A stretch of DNA of 64,000 bases from Luteibacter rhizovicinus (GTDB lineage Bacteria > Pseudomonadota > Gammaproteobacteria > Xanthomonadales > Rhodanobacteraceae), in assembly GCF_004342265.1 (NCBI RefSeq), contig NZ_SMCS01000002.1, positions 744,001-808,000 on the forward strand. The letters are read 5' to 3'. This document shows, piece by piece, positions 62,540-64,000 of this stretch (its first letter is position 1; every line of letters starts with the position of its first letter). Both the position numbers and the translations under genes were made by a program. Under the pieces are notes generated by a model. That model worked only from the letters and a program-made list of their open reading frames with translations. It was not told the DNA's origin and ran no database searches.

Positions 62540-63082
62540 ATGCAGATGCGTAACCCTTTGCAGGAACAATTACTTAAGGCCGGCCTGACGACCAAGGGCA
62601 AGGTAGCCCAGGCGGTTCGCGAGCAGACGAAGCAGCGCCAGGGCAAGGCACCGGTCCCGCCGGCGGCGGAACAGATCGATGCGCAGCGCCTGAAAGCCGA
62701 GAAGGCCGAGCGCGATCGGGCCATCGAGGCCGAACGCAAAACGCAGGCCCAGGCAAACGAAGTGCGCGCGCAAATCCGCCAGATCATCGGTGCGCACAAG
62801 GTCAAGCGCGAGGGCGAACTGGAATACCGGTTCACCGATGGCGACAAGATCAAGACACTGCTGGTCAACGAAGCCCTTCGCGCACAACTAGCGAAAGGCG
62901 TCCTGGTCATTGCCCGCGACGACAACAGCTATGCGCTGCTGCCGCGCCCCGCCGCCGACAAGATCTACACGCGCGATGCGTCCGTCATCCTGCTAGACCA
63001 CGGCACGCCCGGCGAAAGCACCAGCAACGAAGACGACGAGTATTACAAGCAGTTCCAGGTACCCGACGATCTGACCTGGTAA
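62540..63082 (+). CDS. DUF2058-family protein (YaiL-like)
   Basis: The 180-residue charged protein opens with NPLQEQLLKAGLTTKGKVAQAVREQTKQRQGK, the family's N-terminal block, followed by a Lys/Glu-rich coiled coil (KAEKAERDRAIEAERKTQAQANEVRAQIRQII) and a C-terminal domain (LEYRFTDGDKIKTLLVNEALRAQLAKGVLVIARDDNSYALLPRPAADKIYTRD). DUF2058 proteins are abundant small basic-acidic proteins suggested to associate with nucleic acid or ribosomes; function is not settled. Confidence 0.87.
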   Translation: MQMRNPLQEQLLKAGLTTKGKVAQAVREQTKQRQGKAPVPPAAEQIDAQRLKAEKAERDRAIEAERKTQAQANEVRAQIRQIIGAHKVKREGELEYRFTDGDKIKTLLVNEALRAQLAKGVLVIARDDNSYALLPRPAADKIYTRDASVILLDHGTPGESTSNEDDEYYKQFQVPDDLTW

Positions 63083-63092
63083 CTACGCCGGC

Positions 63093-63434
63093 TTACGATT
63101 TCCGCGCCGCCGGCTTGCAATCGGCGGTGACCGCATCGGGCTGCTGCGTTACGCATTGCACGAAGTCGTCGGGAAGCCCTACCAGTTTCAGATCGTCGCC
63201 CGCCGCAAGCGAGAAGGTCCGGAACGAACTGCCATTGACGAACAACGCGTAGTGACATTGGCCCGACGCGCTATGCAGGCAATGAAACGCCGCCGTACCA
63301 AGATCGAGATCGGTGCGGCTGTCGAGTATGGAGTCGCCGTTGACGCTGGAGTTCACGACCATCGTGCGGCCGCGTCCATCCGTGCAACCCGCGAGCGACA
63401 TCAGGCAATAAACGAATGCGACAAGGATGCGCAT
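63093..63434 (-). CDS. Small hypothetical lipoprotein
   Basis: The ATG at 63434 gives 113 residues with a lipoprotein signal (MRILVAFVYCLMSLAGC, lipobox SLAGC). The mature protein has paired Cys residues (FHCLHSASGQCHYALFVNG, FVQCVTQQPDAVTADCKP), likely disulfides, and a short beta-rich sequence. I do not recognise a family. It lies 30 nt downstream of the LytTR regulator gene on the same strand, so they may be co-transcribed. Confidence 0.6.
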   Translation of the reverse strand: MRILVAFVYCLMSLAGCTDGRGRTMVVNSSVNGDSILDSRTDLDLGTAAFHCLHSASGQCHYALFVNGSSFRTFSLAAGDDLKLVGLPDDFVQCVTQQPDAVTADCKPAARKS

Positions 63435-63464
63435 GACCTTTGCTCCCATCGATTGGCGCCCGCG

Positions 63465-64000
63465 CTACATCGCACGGAACAACGCCATGAACGGCTGGCT
63501 TACGCTCAGCGTTTCCGGCCGGTTGCGCAGTCGTAGCGCCCCCTTGCCGGTATCGTCGCGAATCACCGAGGCAATCTGCCGGAGATTCACGATCGTCGAA
63601 CGGTGGATCTGGCGGAACATTCTCGGATCGAGCTGACGCAACAGGTCGCGAAGCGGCCGCGTCAGCAGTGCCTCGCCTTCCGCCGTCGCCACCAGCGTGT
63701 ATTTGCTGTCCGCCCGGAAATACACGACGTCGTCGATCAGGATCAGGCGCGTTTCCCTGCCTGCGCTGGCGGTGATCCAGGTCAACGGCTCTTTCGCGGC
63801 ATCCGGCTCCGGATCGTGCAGTTCGTTGGCAAGCGTCGCCAGCGCGGCCGGATCGCGACGTCCTTCCGCCAGCCTTGCGCGTACGCGGGCCAACGTGCGT
63901 TCCAGACGTTCGGCCGTGACCGGTTTCAGCAGATAGTCGATGGCGCCGCGATCGAACGCTTCGATGGCGTGCTGGTCGTAGGCGGTGACGAAGACGATCA
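63465..64000 (-). CDS. LytTR-family response regulator, C-terminal part (truncated by window end)
   Basis: The frame stays open to the window edge; the N-terminal receiver is only partly present (VFVTAYDQHAIEAFDRGAIDYLLKPVTAERLERTLARV, containing the conserved Lys). The C-terminal LytTR DNA-binding domain is complete: LILIDDVVYFRADSKYTLVATAEGEALLTRPLRDLLRQLDPRMFRQIHRSTIVNLRQIASVI. LytTR regulators usually pair with a LytS/YpdA-type histidine kinase, expected further right. It likely precedes the lipoprotein gene in one transcript. Confidence 0.88.
   Translation of the reverse strand, partial: IVFVTAYDQHAIEAFDRGAIDYLLKPVTAERLERTLARVRARLAEGRRDPAALATLANELHDPEPDAAKEPLTWITASAGRETRLILIDDVVYFRADSKYTLVATAEGEALLTRPLRDLLRQLDPRMFRQIHRSTIVNLRQIASVIRDDTGKGALRLRNRPETLSVSQPFMALFRAM

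Overview
The window is high-GC chromosomal DNA from a gammaproteobacterium of the Xanthomonadales, most likely Rhodanobacteraceae (Luteibacter/Dyella-like). This placement is inference from gene content and style: a 619-residue RpoD, a 629-residue SpeA divergent from SpeE, a tRNA-Phe-like remnant, GTAGGAGCGC-type intergenic repeats, and many TTG/GTG starts. No ribosomal RNA or complete tRNA gene is present.

Layout. 1-10.5 kb is a surface-glycan block: the end of rsmB, two ArnT-like lipid-sugar transferases, an O-antigen ligase/polymerase-like protein, three glycosyltransferases, a CDP-glycerol glycerophosphotransferase-like protein, a TPR protein and an LpxL-type acyltransferase. Two of the glycosyltransferases diverge from a perfect 20-bp inverted repeat whose arms end 3 nt from each start codon. 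10.5-31.9 kb is core genome: dtd, rpoD, speA/speE, an orphan ParA, sixA, a YceI protein, a cardiolipin-synthase-like lipoprotein, a TonB-like protein, a thiolase, a PAS-GGDEF-EAL protein and ntrB/ntrC. A small protein resembling C58 (YopT-type) cysteine proteases follows rpoD.

32.0-36.4 kb is a short, lower-GC island. It begins with the 3' half of a tRNA-Phe-like sequence, then a HEPN-like gene with an RX4H motif, then a tRNA-Asn-like 3' half with its terminator. A two-gene operon follows: a HipA-type kinase core, and a partner joining a HipA N-subdomain-like region, a HIRAN domain and a DUF3606 domain. I consider this the best candidate for an undescribed toxin-antitoxin or defence system. 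Small secreted and hypothetical proteins, dispersed repeats and a structured leader complete the island.

36.4-40.5 kb holds a beta-propeller protein, an HTH regulator, a DUF899 protein, a DUF2182 membrane protein and a hypothetical. 40.7-46.5 kb is an Rhs polymorphic-toxin locus read leftward: two Rhs proteins, each with a Sec signal peptide, a two-TM putative immunity protein, an IS3-family transposase remnant, then an orphan toxin tip resembling L,D-transpeptidases followed 1 nt later by a putative periplasmic immunity protein. An ABC-F remnant lies upstream.

47.1-58.8 kb carries metabolic and stress genes: a CocE/NonD hydrolase, pirin, an FMN reductase with divergent HxlR, a slipin/NfeD pair, an alpha/beta hydrolase, an AraC regulator with an AhpD-like protein, RraB-like and MAPEG proteins, FtrA divergent from a rhodanese, and a TMEM175-like channel with an apparent 5' frameshift. 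58.9-59.5 kb is gene-free, with dispersed repeats and a 197-bp nested inverted-repeat element. The window ends with an OmpR-type two-component pair, a DUF4239-like membrane protein, a DUF2058 protein, a lipoprotein and a truncated LytTR regulator.
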